Made by a program: the position numbers and the translations under genes. 15,696 bases of DNA from assembly GCA_002409585.1 (NCBI GenBank), contig DHNP01000033.1:27955-43650 (forward strand). The letters are read 5' to 3'. The notes beneath the pieces were generated by a model, which saw nothing but the letters and a program-made list of their open reading frames with translations, made no database searches and had not been told where the DNA came from. This document shows positions 1 to 6,754 of this stretch, one piece after another. Within the stretch, counting starts at the first letter, position 1. The number at the start of each line of letters is the position of its first letter. Origin of the DNA: Ruminococcaceae bacterium UBA5413. Lineage in GTDB: Bacteria > Bacillota > Clostridia > Oscillospirales > Acutalibacteraceae.

Positions 1-810
1 GAAGGCCGTCCGGTTATTATCCGCTTCCTCGACCCGCCGCTGCATGAATTCCTCCCGACTAAGGAAGAAGACATCAAAGAAATCGCCGGCGAGCTCGGCA
101 TAACGGTTGAACACCTCAAGAACGTAATTTCAAGCCTGCATGAGTTTAACCCGATGATGGGCCACCGCGGCTGCCGTCTTGCCGTCACATACCCTGAAAT
201 CGCCGAGATGCAGACAACCGCCGTCATAAACGCCGCTATCAACGTCAACAAGGCACACCCCGGCTTCCACGTTGAACCGCGTATAATGATTCCTCTCGTA
301 GGCGAAGTCCGCGAGCTTAAGTACGTCAAAGACGTAGTTACAAAAACAGCCGACAAGATCATCAAGGACAACGGCATAGACTTAAAGTACCAGGTAGGTA
401 CTATGATTGAGATTCCGCGCGCAGCCCTCACGGCAGGCGACATAGCAAAAGAAGCGGAGTTCTTCAGCTTCGGCACAAACGACCTTACGCAGATGACTTT
501 CGGCTTCAGCCGCGACGATGCGGGTAAATTCCTTGAGTCTTACTACGACAAAAAGATTTACGAGTCGGATCCGTTTGCCCACCTTGACCAGGTCGGCGTA
601 GGCAAGCTCATAAAGATGGCTGTTAAAGACGGCCGCGCAACACGCCCGGATATTCACCTCGGTATCTGCGGTGAACACGGCGGCGACCCGTCTTCCGTAG
701 AGTTCTGCCACTTTGCCGGGCTTGATTACGTTTCCTGCTCGCCGTTCCGCGTTCCGATAGCGCGCCTTGCGGCAGCACAGGCCGCCATCAAGGAAAAGAA
801 CGCAAAGTAA
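1..810 (+). CDS. ppdK: Pyruvate, phosphate dikinase, C-terminal part (5' end outside window)
   Basis: This is the last 269 codons of PPDK, the cytosolic enzyme that interconverts pyruvate, ATP and phosphate with PEP, AMP and pyrophosphate, often used in a PPi-linked glycolysis by anaerobes. The visible part is the PEP/pyruvate-binding TIM barrel. Seen in the sequence: GRPVIIRFLDPPLHEFLP at the left edge, NPMMGHRGCRL, EPRIMIPLVGE, GTMIEIPRAA, FGTNDLTQMT and HLGICGEHGGDP. Counting from the first codon, Glu137, Asp161 and Cys223 have the same spacing (24 and 62 residues) as the Mg ligands Glu745 and Asp769 and the catalytic Cys831 I recall for the Clostridium symbiosum enzyme. The C-terminus is therefore complete, and about 608 residues lie upstream. 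An ATG at 154 is internal and not the start. A terminator-like hairpin follows 43 bases after the stop. Confidence 0.97.
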   Translation, partial: EGRPVIIRFLDPPLHEFLPTKEEDIKEIAGELGITVEHLKNVISSLHEFNPMMGHRGCRLAVTYPEIAEMQTTAVINAAINVNKAHPGFHVEPRIMIPLVGEVRELKYVKDVVTKTADKIIKDNGIDLKYQVGTMIEIPRAALTAGDIAKEAEFFSFGTNDLTQMTFGFSRDDAGKFLESYYDKKIYESDPFAHLDQVGVGKLIKMAVKDGRATRPDIHLGICGEHGGDPSSVEFCHFAGLDYVSCSPFRVPIARLAAAQAAIKEKNAK

Positions 811-853
811 TTTAAAAGTGATTTCTTTAAAATAAGGAACATTCAGATGTTAA

Positions 854-894
854 AAATCCCCCTTGCTTGTGTAAAGCCTGGGGGATTTGTTTTA
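854..894 (+). terminator. Rho-independent terminator after ppdK
   Basis: Arms AAATCCCCC (854-862) and GGGGGATTT (880-888) are perfectly complementary. An inner stem GCTT/AAGC (865-868 with 874-877) closes a 5-base loop, and TGTTTTAAATTT follows. Position and tail suit termination of ppdK. The hairpin also lies inside a longer in-frame reading of the next gene (possible ATG at 847), so attenuation is an alternative. Confidence 0.75.
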
Positions 895-915
895 AATTTA
901 AAAGGATACCTTACC

Positions 916-1362
916 ATGAGTAAAAAAAAGCTTAAAACGTTAATAACTTTCATGCAGGTGCTACTCTTCGGCACGCTGTTCCTGCCGGTAGGCGTTGAAA
1001 CCGGCTCCAGCGCCGACCCGGCCCTGAGCGTTTTCGGCCTGACGCGGCGTTACGCCGGCCTGGGCTTTTCGGACGATGCGTTTGTCTTTACTATAATCGC
1101 CTGCTGCCTGCCCCTGCTTACAGCCGTCTTACTTTTCATCCTGAAAGGGCGCAGCGACTTCGGCACGGCCGCGTGCCTCTGCGCCCTTTACAGCATGTGC
1201 GCCGCATGCTTTTTCAGCGCGGCGAAGAACCAGATGGTCGATGTAGTTTCCATGACAGGAGTGCATTATCTTATAATACTTATTTCTCTTATCGCCATGC
1301 TGCTCTCAATCTACGGTTTCCTGCGTTTCCCTAAGGCGGCGGACGGCCAGCCGCCGCCCTAA
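916..1362 (+). CDS. Small four-helix integral membrane protein, function unknown
   Basis: I do not recognise this 148-residue protein. It starts MSKKKLKT, a positively charged cytoplasmic end, followed by four hydrophobic stretches at about residues 8-25, 55-77, 83-102 and 117-136, so it is probably an inner-membrane protein. The second and third segments and their surroundings contain six cysteines, including a CC pair near 63-64. The ATG at 916 is preceded by AAGGA (902-906) with a 9-base spacer. An in-frame ATG at 847 also has a good ribosome site (AAGGAA, 834-839), but that reading would place the ppdK terminator hairpin inside the coding sequence, so 916 is preferred. No promoter is evident between the hairpin and the gene; it may depend on read-through from ppdK. 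It converges with the DAHP-synthase gene. Confidence 0.6.
   Translation: MSKKKLKTLITFMQVLLFGTLFLPVGVETGSSADPALSVFGLTRRYAGLGFSDDAFVFTIIACCLPLLTAVLLFILKGRSDFGTAACLCALYSMCAACFFSAAKNQMVDVVSMTGVHYLIILISLIAMLLSIYGFLRFPKAADGQPPP
1335..1358. other. GC-rich hairpin between convergent genes
   Basis: GGCGGCGG (1335-1342) and CCGCCGCC (1351-1358) form a perfect 8-bp stem with an 8-base loop, over the last codons of the membrane-protein gene and 37 bases beyond the DAHP-synthase stop. No T-run follows on either strand, so it is not a classical intrinsic terminator. It could still protect a 3' end. Confidence 0.35.
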
Positions 1363-1394
1363 CTCCGCCCGCCCTGAGGCGTTTTGCTTCGGCG

Positions 1395-2414
1395 TCAGCA
1401 CACCCTGCCTATAGCGGCGGCGATTTTTTGCGCTTTTGCGTACAGCTTTGAGTACGCTTCTATCGTCAGCTGCTGCGCGGCGTCGCTTTTTGCGTTTTTA
1501 GGTTCGGGGTGTACTTCTATTATAAGTCCGTCGGCGCCTGCGGCCACGGCGGCAAGCGACAAAGGCTCTATATACGAGGCTTTCCCCGCCGCGTGCGACG
1601 GGTCCACTATTATGGGCAGGCAGCTCAGCTCGCGCACGACGGGCACGGCCGAAAGGTCCAGCGTGTTGCGCGTAGCGGTTTCAAAAGTGCGTATGCCCCG
1701 CTCGCACAGTATGACATTGCAGTTACCCTCGCTCATTATATACTCCGCCGCGTTGAGCCATTCGTCTATGGTCGAGGCTATGCCGCGCTTTAAGAGAACA
1801 GGCACGTTTGCTTTGCCGACTTCGCGCAGAAGCCTGAAGTTCTGCATGTTGCGCGCGCCTATCTGCACCACGTCGCAGTACTTAAGCGCCGTGTCTATCT
1901 GGTCGTGCGAAACTATTTCGCTTACCGTCTTAAGGCCGGCGGCATCCGCGGCTTTCCTCAAAAGCCTGAGGCCCTCCTCCTCCATACCCTGAAAAGAATA
2001 AGGTGAGGTGCGGGGCTTATAAGCCCCGCCGCGTAAAAATTTCGCGCCGGCCTTTTTTACGCCGAAAGCTGCTTTTGTTATCTGCTCCTCGCTTTCAACG
2101 GCGCACGGGCCGGCAATCATCATAAGCTCTTTGCCGCCGACTGTTTCACTGCCAACCTTGACAGTCCTGCCCTCCGGCACCATATCGCGGCTTGCGAGCT
2201 TGTAAGAGTGCATTATAGGGACGCACTTTTCCACGCCGTCCATGAGTTCGAGGTTAACACCGGCGAGTTTTGCCTTTTCGCCTAAAACGCCCACTATCGT
2301 CGCCTGCGAACCCGTCGAAAGGTTAGCGCCGAGGCCGTGCTCCTTAAGCACTTTTATGACGCCTTCCACGTCCTGCCGCGTGGAGGTTTTCTTCATTACT
2401 ATAATCATTTTCAT
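1395..2414 (-). CDS. aroF: 3-deoxy-7-phosphoheptulonate (DAHP) synthase, type I-beta
   Basis: This 339-residue cytosolic enzyme condenses PEP with erythrose 4-phosphate, the first step of the shikimate pathway to aromatic amino acids. Residues 1 to about 70 (MKMIIVMKK onward) form the ferredoxin/ACT-like regulatory domain known from Thermotoga- and Bacillus-type enzymes. The rest is the TIM barrel, with MIAGPCAVES, FLRGGAYKPRTSPYSFQG, VVQIGARNMQNF, LLKRGIAS, ILCERGIRTFE and PIIVDPSHAAGK. In this family the N-terminal domain mediates feedback inhibition by tyrosine or phenylalanine; which one applies here cannot be read from sequence. The length matches the Thermotoga enzyme (about 338). Start: ATG 2414, with ATG 2408 also possible; the ribosome site is poor (GAGCGGGG close to the ATG). 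A longer in-frame TTG at 2474 falls inside the -35 box and is rejected. The gene stands alone, with its own promoter and palindrome. Confidence 0.95.
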   Translation of the reverse strand: MKMIIVMKKTSTRQDVEGVIKVLKEHGLGANLSTGSQATIVGVLGEKAKLAGVNLELMDGVEKCVPIMHSYKLASRDMVPEGRTVKVGSETVGGKELMMIAGPCAVESEEQITKAAFGVKKAGAKFLRGGAYKPRTSPYSFQGMEEEGLRLLRKAADAAGLKTVSEIVSHDQIDTALKYCDVVQIGARNMQNFRLLREVGKANVPVLLKRGIASTIDEWLNAAEYIMSEGNCNVILCERGIRTFETATRNTLDLSAVPVVRELSCLPIIVDPSHAAGKASYIEPLSLAAVAAGADGLIIEVHPEPKNAKSDAAQQLTIEAYSKLYAKAQKIAAAIGRVC

Positions 2415-2423
2415 ACCCCGCTC

Positions 2424-2448
2424 ACTTGTTAAGTTTACTTTAACAAGT
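2424..2448. promoter_or_regulatory. Candidate operator palindrome for DAHP synthase
   Basis: ACTTGTTAA (2424-2432) and TTAACAAGT (2440-2448) are perfect 9-bp inverted arms around a 7-base spacer. The site covers the end of the -10 and the predicted transcription start, where a bound repressor would block initiation. Without a T-run and at this position it reads as a protein site rather than a terminator. The regulator is unknown. Confidence 0.55.
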
Positions 2449-2474
2449 TTAAGCTCTAAAGCGCGTAATGTCAA
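2446..2474 (-). promoter_or_regulatory. Sigma-A-type promoter of the DAHP synthase gene
   Basis: Read on the minus strand, TTGACA (2474-2469) is followed after exactly 17 bases by TAAACT (2451-2446). The -35 is perfect and the -10 matches 4 of 6. The predicted start is near 2439, giving a leader of about 25 bases. The last three bases of the -10 are the first bases of the palindrome described separately. Confidence 0.7.
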
Positions 2475-2475
2475 T

Positions 2476-2505
2476 AGCCCGGGGCGGCCCGGGCTTATTT
2501 TAAAA
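2476..2505 (+). terminator. Strong hairpin with T-rich tail upstream of zapA
   Basis: AGCCCGGG (2476-2483) and CCCGGGCT (2488-2495) form a perfect 8-bp GC stem with loop GCGG, followed on the plus strand by TATTTTAAAAATTT. It lies just behind the -35 box of the leftward DAHP-synthase promoter and before the zapA promoter. It would stop rightward transcripts running antisense through the DAHP-synthase gene. Confidence 0.55.
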
Positions 2506-2533
2506 ATTTATCGGTATTATGACTTATTATCTC

Positions 2534-2562
2534 TTTAATATCATATACAAATATATTATAAT
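2534..2562 (+). promoter_or_regulatory. Probable promoter of the zapA-maf operon
   Basis: A perfect TATAAT (2557-2562) sits in a very AT-rich stretch 44 bases before the zapA start. The -35 at 17 bp spacing (TTTAAT, 2534-2539) matches only 3 of 6, so the assignment rests on the -10 and its position. Confidence 0.5.
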
Positions 2563-2605
2563 ATTCTGTGAAAATCATTTGCTTTACGGAAGGGATGGGA
2601 ATACT

Positions 2606-3112
2606 TTGGGCAAGCATAAGATTAGACTCAATATCTGCGGATGCGGCTGCGCGGTCACTTCCGACGACAGTGAAAGCTACATACGTTCCGTGGGCGATGA
2701 AGTCCAAAAGGCAATGACCGACATAATGAAAAAGGACGAGCGCATCTCGGTCACCCTCGCGGCCGTCATCACTGCTTTAAGCTGCTGTGACGACGCGCAC
2801 AAGGCTTCCGACGCGGCCGACAACCTGCGCTCACAGATAAAGGACTACCTTGAGGACTCTTCCCGCGCGCGGATAGAAACCGAAGAGGCTAAGCGCGAGA
2901 TTGAGCGCCTTAAGCGTGAAATAAAGACCTTGCGCTCCCGCATGGAAAGCGACGGCGGCGTGTCTGACGGCAGTGAAAAAAGCCCGCCCATGGAGCCGGC
3001 CGGCGTAAGCCAGCCGCAGACGGGAGTTTTTTCACACGTAGGGCCTGATGAAGATAAATCCGGTGAGGACGGTTTTATGAAATTCTTTGAAAAGAAAGAC
3101 AATGAGCCTTAA
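2606..3112 (+). CDS. zapA: Cell division protein ZapA-like
   Basis: This 168-residue protein fits the ZapA family, which binds and bundles FtsZ at the division ring. Residues 4-60 (HKIRLNICG, then SDDSESYIRSVGDEV, then ISVTLAAVITAL) follow the ZapA pattern. Residues about 70-114 are a charged helical coiled coil rich in E, K and R, and about 115-168 is a low-complexity Pro/Ser/Gly tail ending in an acidic-basic patch. The start is a TTG with AGGGA-type ribosome site (GGAAGGGA, 2588-2595) 10 bases away; an upstream in-frame reading would run through the promoter. Unusual points are the CGCGC cysteine cluster at residues 11-15, where relatives usually have an ordinary strand, and the long tail. 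It overlaps the U32 gene by 11 bases, indicating translational coupling. Gene order zapA-U32 is common in Clostridia, which supports the call. Confidence 0.78.
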   Translation: MGKHKIRLNICGCGCAVTSDDSESYIRSVGDEVQKAMTDIMKKDERISVTLAAVITALSCCDDAHKASDAADNLRSQIKDYLEDSSRARIETEEAKREIERLKREIKTLRSRMESDGGVSDGSEKSPPMEPAGVSQPQTGVFSHVGPDEDKSGEDGFMKFFEKKDNEP

Positions 3113-5192
3113 CATGGAAATACTTTCGCCGGCGGGTTCGGGTGATGCGCTCACCGCCGCCGTCCGCACGGGCGCAAATGCCGTTTACCTCGGCGGCAGC
3201 AGGTTCAGCGCCCGTGCCGGTGCGGAAAACTTCGGCCGCGAAGAGCTTGCTAAAGCCGTCCGCTACTGCCATGCAAGGGACGTCAGGGTACATTTGGCCG
3301 TAAATACCGTCCTTTTGGAAAACGAACTTGCCGAAGCCGTGGACTTCGTGCGTTTCGCGTGCACCCTGCCGGTGGACGCGGTGCTAATCCAGGATATGGG
3401 CCTTTTCCGCATTTTACGCAAAAGCGCTCCGGAGCTTAAGCTGCACGCTTCCACACAGACAAGCGTCCATACGGCGGCCGGCGCGCGCCTTTTGTACAAA
3501 AGCGGTTTTTGCCGCCTGGTACTCGCGCGCGAACTGTCGCTTAAAGAAATATCCGATATAAACGCTTCATGCCCTATAGAGCTTGAAGCGTTCGTACACG
3601 GCGCGCTCTGCATGTCTGTAAGCGGCCAGTGCTACTTCAGCTCTGTACTCGGTTCACGCAGCGGCAACCGCGGGCGCTGCGCGCAGCCGTGCCGCCTGCC
3701 GTTTTCGGCGCAGGGCGGCACGGGGCACGACCTTAGCCTTAAAGATATGTCCATGGTTACGCGCATAAGCGAGCTTGCTTCAGCGGGTGTAACAAGCGCT
3801 AAAATAGAAGGCCGGCTCAAGCGGCCGGAGTATGTGGCGGCCGCCGTTACCGCGTCGCGCCTGTCACTCGGCGGCAAAACAGTGCCTGAAAATCTCCTTA
3901 AAGATTTGCGGGCTGTTTTTTCGCGCTCCGGTTTCACCTCGGGCTACCCCGACGGTAACCGTGGACGGGATATGTTCGGTGTGCGCTCAAAAGAAGACGT
4001 CGTCGAAAACACCGGCAGCGTGCTCGCTGAGCTTAGGGAACTTTACGCGCATGAAAATCCTAAAATACCTGTTGATTTTACAATTAAAATAAAATATAAT
4101 AAACCGGTAATATTAAAAGCCGCAGACAGCGAAGGCCGTTTTGTCAGCGTTTCCGGCGCTTTTCCGGAAAAGGCGCTCAGCCGTCCCGTAGACCGTGCCA
4201 TATGCGAAAAGCAGCTCTCAAAGACCGGAGGCACGCCGTTTTACGCGGGCAGCATAGAGTGCGAGGCGGACGGCGGGCTGTCGGTTCCGGCTTCAGAGCT
4301 AAACGCGCTGCGGCGCGAAGCCCTGGACAAGCTCACAAAGCTGCGGGAGCAACGGCCCGCAGCTGCATTTTCAGCGCCGGACTATAACGCTGAAAACCGC
4401 CGCAGAACAGGGAAAATGAAACTGCGCGCGCGTTTTACACGTTTCAACATGCCGGATATCCCAAAATCAGCAAAAAAATGCGAATATGTATTCGTGCCCT
4501 ATGATACTCCCCCCTTGGTACTTGAAAAATTAACGGCGGAAGGCTTCAGCACTGCCATCGAACTGCCGCGCGGAATGTTCGGCATGGAAAACGACGTCCG
4601 ACGCCATATTGCCGATGCCAAAAGTGCCGGCGTAAACCACGTCTGGGCCGGCACAATAGACGGCGCGGCCATAGGGCTTGACATGGGCATGGAAGTTCAC
4701 GGCGGCTTTTCCCTCAACATAACCAACACCCAGTCGCTTAAGTGGTATGAGGAGCTCGGCCTTGCCGACACGGAGCTGTCGTTCGAGCTTTCTTTTCCGC
4801 AGGCCGGGCACATAGGCGGGCAGATGGCGCGCGGGCTGCTGCTTTACGGAAGGCTTCCGCTTATGCTCTGCCGATGCTGCCCCGCGGCAAACTCAAAGCG
4901 CGGCTGCCCAAACTGTAAAAAGCCGCCGGTGCTTACAGACCGGAAGGGCGTTAAATTCCCTGTTTTATGTTACGGCGCGTGCAGCGAAGTACTTAACTCG
5001 GTTCCCCTTTACACAGCCGACATAATAAACGAAATAACCGGACAGGACTTCGGCACAGTCCGTTTTACTGACGAGAGCAAAGAAGAAGCCGAAAGCATAC
5101 TCGGAGCATACTTTTCCGCACTGGACGGAAAAAATGTTGAAAAACCCGGCGTCGGTTTTACACGCGGCCTTTACCATAGGAAATTAATATAA
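3102..5192 (+). CDS. U32 family peptidase / RNA hydroxylation factor (RlhA-like, with DUF3656-type extension)
   Basis: This 696-residue protein belongs to family U32. Characterised members (TrhP, RlhA) act in hydroxylation of tRNA or 23S rRNA; older annotation calls them collagenase-like proteases. The N-terminal barrel begins MEILSPAGSGDAL. The family signature is at FVHGALCMSVSGQC, giving Cys170 and Cys177, followed by Cys193 and Cys197 in GRCAQPC. The C-terminal part carries a second cluster (Cys590, 592, 593, 602, 605, 623, 627) around LCRCCPAANSKRGCPNC and LTDRKGVKFPV, and ends FTRGLYHRKLI. Cysteines of this kind are proposed to bind an Fe-S cluster. The length suits the long RlhA/YrrO-like group rather than the short YegQ type, but the substrate cannot be read from sequence. 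Possible starts are TTG 3087, ATG 3102 and ATG 3114; 3102 has an AAAGAAAG stretch before it and overlaps zapA. Confidence 0.9.
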   Translation: MSLNMEILSPAGSGDALTAAVRTGANAVYLGGSRFSARAGAENFGREELAKAVRYCHARDVRVHLAVNTVLLENELAEAVDFVRFACTLPVDAVLIQDMGLFRILRKSAPELKLHASTQTSVHTAAGARLLYKSGFCRLVLARELSLKEISDINASCPIELEAFVHGALCMSVSGQCYFSSVLGSRSGNRGRCAQPCRLPFSAQGGTGHDLSLKDMSMVTRISELASAGVTSAKIEGRLKRPEYVAAAVTASRLSLGGKTVPENLLKDLRAVFSRSGFTSGYPDGNRGRDMFGVRSKEDVVENTGSVLAELRELYAHENPKIPVDFTIKIKYNKPVILKAADSEGRFVSVSGAFPEKALSRPVDRAICEKQLSKTGGTPFYAGSIECEADGGLSVPASELNALRREALDKLTKLREQRPAAAFSAPDYNAENRRRTGKMKLRARFTRFNMPDIPKSAKKCEYVFVPYDTPPLVLEKLTAEGFSTAIELPRGMFGMENDVRRHIADAKSAGVNHVWAGTIDGAAIGLDMGMEVHGGFSLNITNTQSLKWYEELGLADTELSFELSFPQAGHIGGQMARGLLLYGRLPLMLCRCCPAANSKRGCPNCKKPPVLTDRKGVKFPVLCYGACSEVLNSVPLYTADIINEITGQDFGTVRFTDESKEEAESILGAYFSALDGKNVEKPGVGFTRGLYHRKLI

Positions 5193-5239
5193 AAAATACC
5201 GGCGCAAAGATATAAAAACTGTATTTACCGGAGAATAAA

Positions 5240-5686
5240 ATGAATAAGATTGTAAAGATAAAACGGCTAAGGAAAAACGCGGTGCTCCCTACGCGCGGCA
5301 GTGACGGCGCGGCAGGGCTTGACCTTTACGCATGCATTGACAAGCCCGCGGTAATAGAGCCGCGCGGCCTTTATAAGATACCTACCGGTGTAGCCGTCGC
5401 GCTGCCCGGCAAAGACACCGTGGGGCTCATTTTTGCCCGCAGCGGCCTCGGTGTAAACCACGGCGTGTCCCTGCCTAACGCCGTGGGCGTCATAGACAGC
5501 GACTACCGGGGCGAACTCATAGTCGGCATAGGCAACACAAGCGCCAGGGCATACACCATTTCACCCGGCGAAAGGTTCGCCCAGCTTGTCGTCATGCCCG
5601 TTTACAGCGCCGTGCTGGAAGAAACCGACGACCTCGGCGAAACACAGCGCGGCAGCGGGGCGTTCGGCTCCACGGGCAGGGCCTGA
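5240..5686 (+). CDS. dut: Deoxyuridine 5'-triphosphate nucleotidohydrolase (dUTPase)
   Basis: This 148-residue protein is a complete homotrimeric dUTPase, hydrolysing dUTP to dUMP and PPi to keep uracil out of DNA and feed dTMP synthesis. All five family motifs are present in order: I, GSDGAAGLDLYA (20-31); II, ARSGLGVNHGV (66-76); III, GVIDSDYRGEL (83-93) with the catalytic Asp86; IV, GERFAQLVV (110-118); V, RGSGAFGSTG (137-146) with the Phe that stacks on uracil. The ATG has GGAG (5230-5233) six bases upstream. It lies 47 bases after the U32 gene and no terminator intervenes, so it is probably in the zapA-maf operon. Together with Maf two genes on, it makes a nucleotide-sanitising pair. Confidence 0.96.
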   Translation: MNKIVKIKRLRKNAVLPTRGSDGAAGLDLYACIDKPAVIEPRGLYKIPTGVAVALPGKDTVGLIFARSGLGVNHGVSLPNAVGVIDSDYRGELIVGIGNTSARAYTISPGERFAQLVVMPVYSAVLEETDDLGETQRGSGAFGSTGRA

Positions 5687-5761
5687 CATTGCCCGCTTCA
5701 CGCACGTTCCGCACGGCAGCGCGGCAGGCTGTCCCTGTGAAAAAATGGAGTTGATATTATT

Positions 5762-6019
5762 TTGAAAAAGGGTATAATAAAAACGCTTTTTTTGATAGTA
5801 ATGATTGTGCTCGCCATACTCCTCGGAAGGGCCGCCGGCGATGCGCTTACGGGGATAAAATGGCTTTCATGGCTCGGTGCGTCGGCTAAATTCGGCATTT
5901 CCACAGTAAATATAAATTTATCGGTACTGCAAATTACGTTTGGCATGATGATAAACATCAACGTTGCCCAAACGATCCTGCTTTTAGCAGCTATATTCAC
6001 ATACACTAAAATAAAATAA
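5762..6019 (+). CDS. DUF4321 family small membrane protein
   Basis: This 85-residue protein matches the DUF4321 family, short Clostridia proteins of unknown function usually found next to maf, as here. It has a lysine-rich start, one hydrophobic helix at about 7-24 and another at about 66-82. Between them is an aromatic and glycine-containing extracytoplasmic loop (KWLSWLGAS) and the family-like stretch LQITFGMMININVAQ. The start is a TTG; GGAG (5747-5750) lies 11 bases before it, slightly far, and there is no in-frame ATG nearby. It is 19 bases upstream of maf and surely cotranscribed with it. The link to Maf and shape genes is only by neighbourhood. Confidence 0.8.
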   Translation: MKKGIIKTLFLIVMIVLAILLGRAAGDALTGIKWLSWLGASAKFGISTVNINLSVLQITFGMMININVAQTILLLAAIFTYTKIK

Positions 6020-6038
6020 AAAGGACAGGGATCACACC

Positions 6039-6596
6039 ATGTTATTGCTTGCGTCATCATCACCCCGCCGCAGTGAACTTTTGAAAATGGCAGGCATTGA
6101 CTTTAAGCAGGTTGAAGTCAATGTTAACGAAACGGTTCTGCGCGGCACACCGCCAATGCAGATAGTCGAACAGCTTTCGCTGCGCAAAGCGGAAGCCGCC
6201 GCGAAACTGTACCCGGACGACACGGTGCTGGCGGCGGACACGCTCGTAGTCTTTAAGAGCCGGGTTTTCGGCAAGCCTAAAGACAAAGAGACCGCCAAGG
6301 CGATGCTGAAACTTTTGTCCGGCAACGTGCACCAGGTTTACACCGGGTACACCATTATACGCGGCAAAACGCTGATATCAGGCCACGAGTGTACGTCGGT
6401 AGAGTTTTACACGCTTTCGGAGGAAGATATAAACGCATATATAGATTCCGGCGAAGCCATGGACAAAGCCGGGGCTTACGGCATACAGGGGCGCGGTTCG
6501 CTCTTCGTAAAAAGGATAAACGGTGACTTTTACAACGTAATAGGCCTTCCAGTCGCAAAGATAAATAAAATACTGAAAAAAGAAAACCTTATCTGA
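6039..6596 (+). CDS. maf: Maf family nucleoside triphosphate pyrophosphatase
   Basis: This 185-residue Maf protein hydrolyses non-canonical or excess nucleoside triphosphates (dTTP/UTP or m7GTP in characterised relatives) to monophosphate and PPi. Maf is also linked to septum inhibition in Bacillus. Seen: ASSSPRRSELL at residues 5-15 (nucleotide binding), AADTLVVF with Asp67, GKPKD, EAMDKAGAYGIQG and the C-terminal GDFYNVIGLPV. The ATG follows AGGACAGGGA, with GGGA 7 bases upstream. The sequence AMDKAGAYGIQG is typical of the dTTP/UTP-acting subgroup, but that is inference. It is the last gene of the operon; a hairpin with a T-run follows 27 bases after the stop. Confidence 0.95.
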   Translation: MLLLASSSPRRSELLKMAGIDFKQVEVNVNETVLRGTPPMQIVEQLSLRKAEAAAKLYPDDTVLAADTLVVFKSRVFGKPKDKETAKAMLKLLSGNVHQVYTGYTIIRGKTLISGHECTSVEFYTLSEEDINAYIDSGEAMDKAGAYGIQGRGSLFVKRINGDFYNVIGLPVAKINKILKKENLI

Positions 6597-6623
6597 CGGA
6601 ATGTTCCCCCAAAAACGCACGGC

Positions 6624-6655
6624 GTATGTAAAATTTTTGTTTTGCATACTTTTTT
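6624..6655 (+). terminator. Rho-independent terminator after maf
   Basis: GTATGTAAAA (6624-6633) pairs with TTTTGCATAC (6640-6649), ten pairs with one G-T wobble, around loop TTTTTG, and is followed by six T (6650-6655). It ends the zapA-maf operon one base before the mreB -35 box. Confidence 0.8.
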
Positions 6656-6656
6656 G

Positions 6657-6685
6657 TTGAGAATTTATTTCAATCGGGTTATAAT
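6657..6685 (+). promoter_or_regulatory. Sigma-A-type promoter of mreB
   Basis: TTGAGA (6657-6662), a 17-base spacer and a perfect TATAAT (6680-6685) form the clearest promoter in the window. The expected start near 6692 leaves a leader of about 60 bases before mreB. No obvious operator is seen in it. Confidence 0.88.
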
Positions 6686-6754
6686 AAATGTCATAAGCAA
6701 CGTGAATAATGTGAATGTTATTTGCCTCTTATTAAATGAAAGGGGAAAACATAA

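Noticed and set aside
1384..1992. Long plus-strand open frame (about 200 codons) opposite the DAHP-synthase gene
   Set aside because: It is the complement of a strongly conserved enzyme gene, has Ser/Ala-rich composition typical of antisense frames in GC-rich DNA, and no ribosome site.
2415..2474. N-terminal extension of DAHP synthase from TTG 2474
   Set aside because: The TTG is part of the -35 TTGACA, so it would not be transcribed.
5687..5761. Possible terminator between dut and the DUF4321 gene
   Set aside because: Only a short GCCTG/CAGGC pairing around a long loop and no T-run; the genes are probably cotranscribed.
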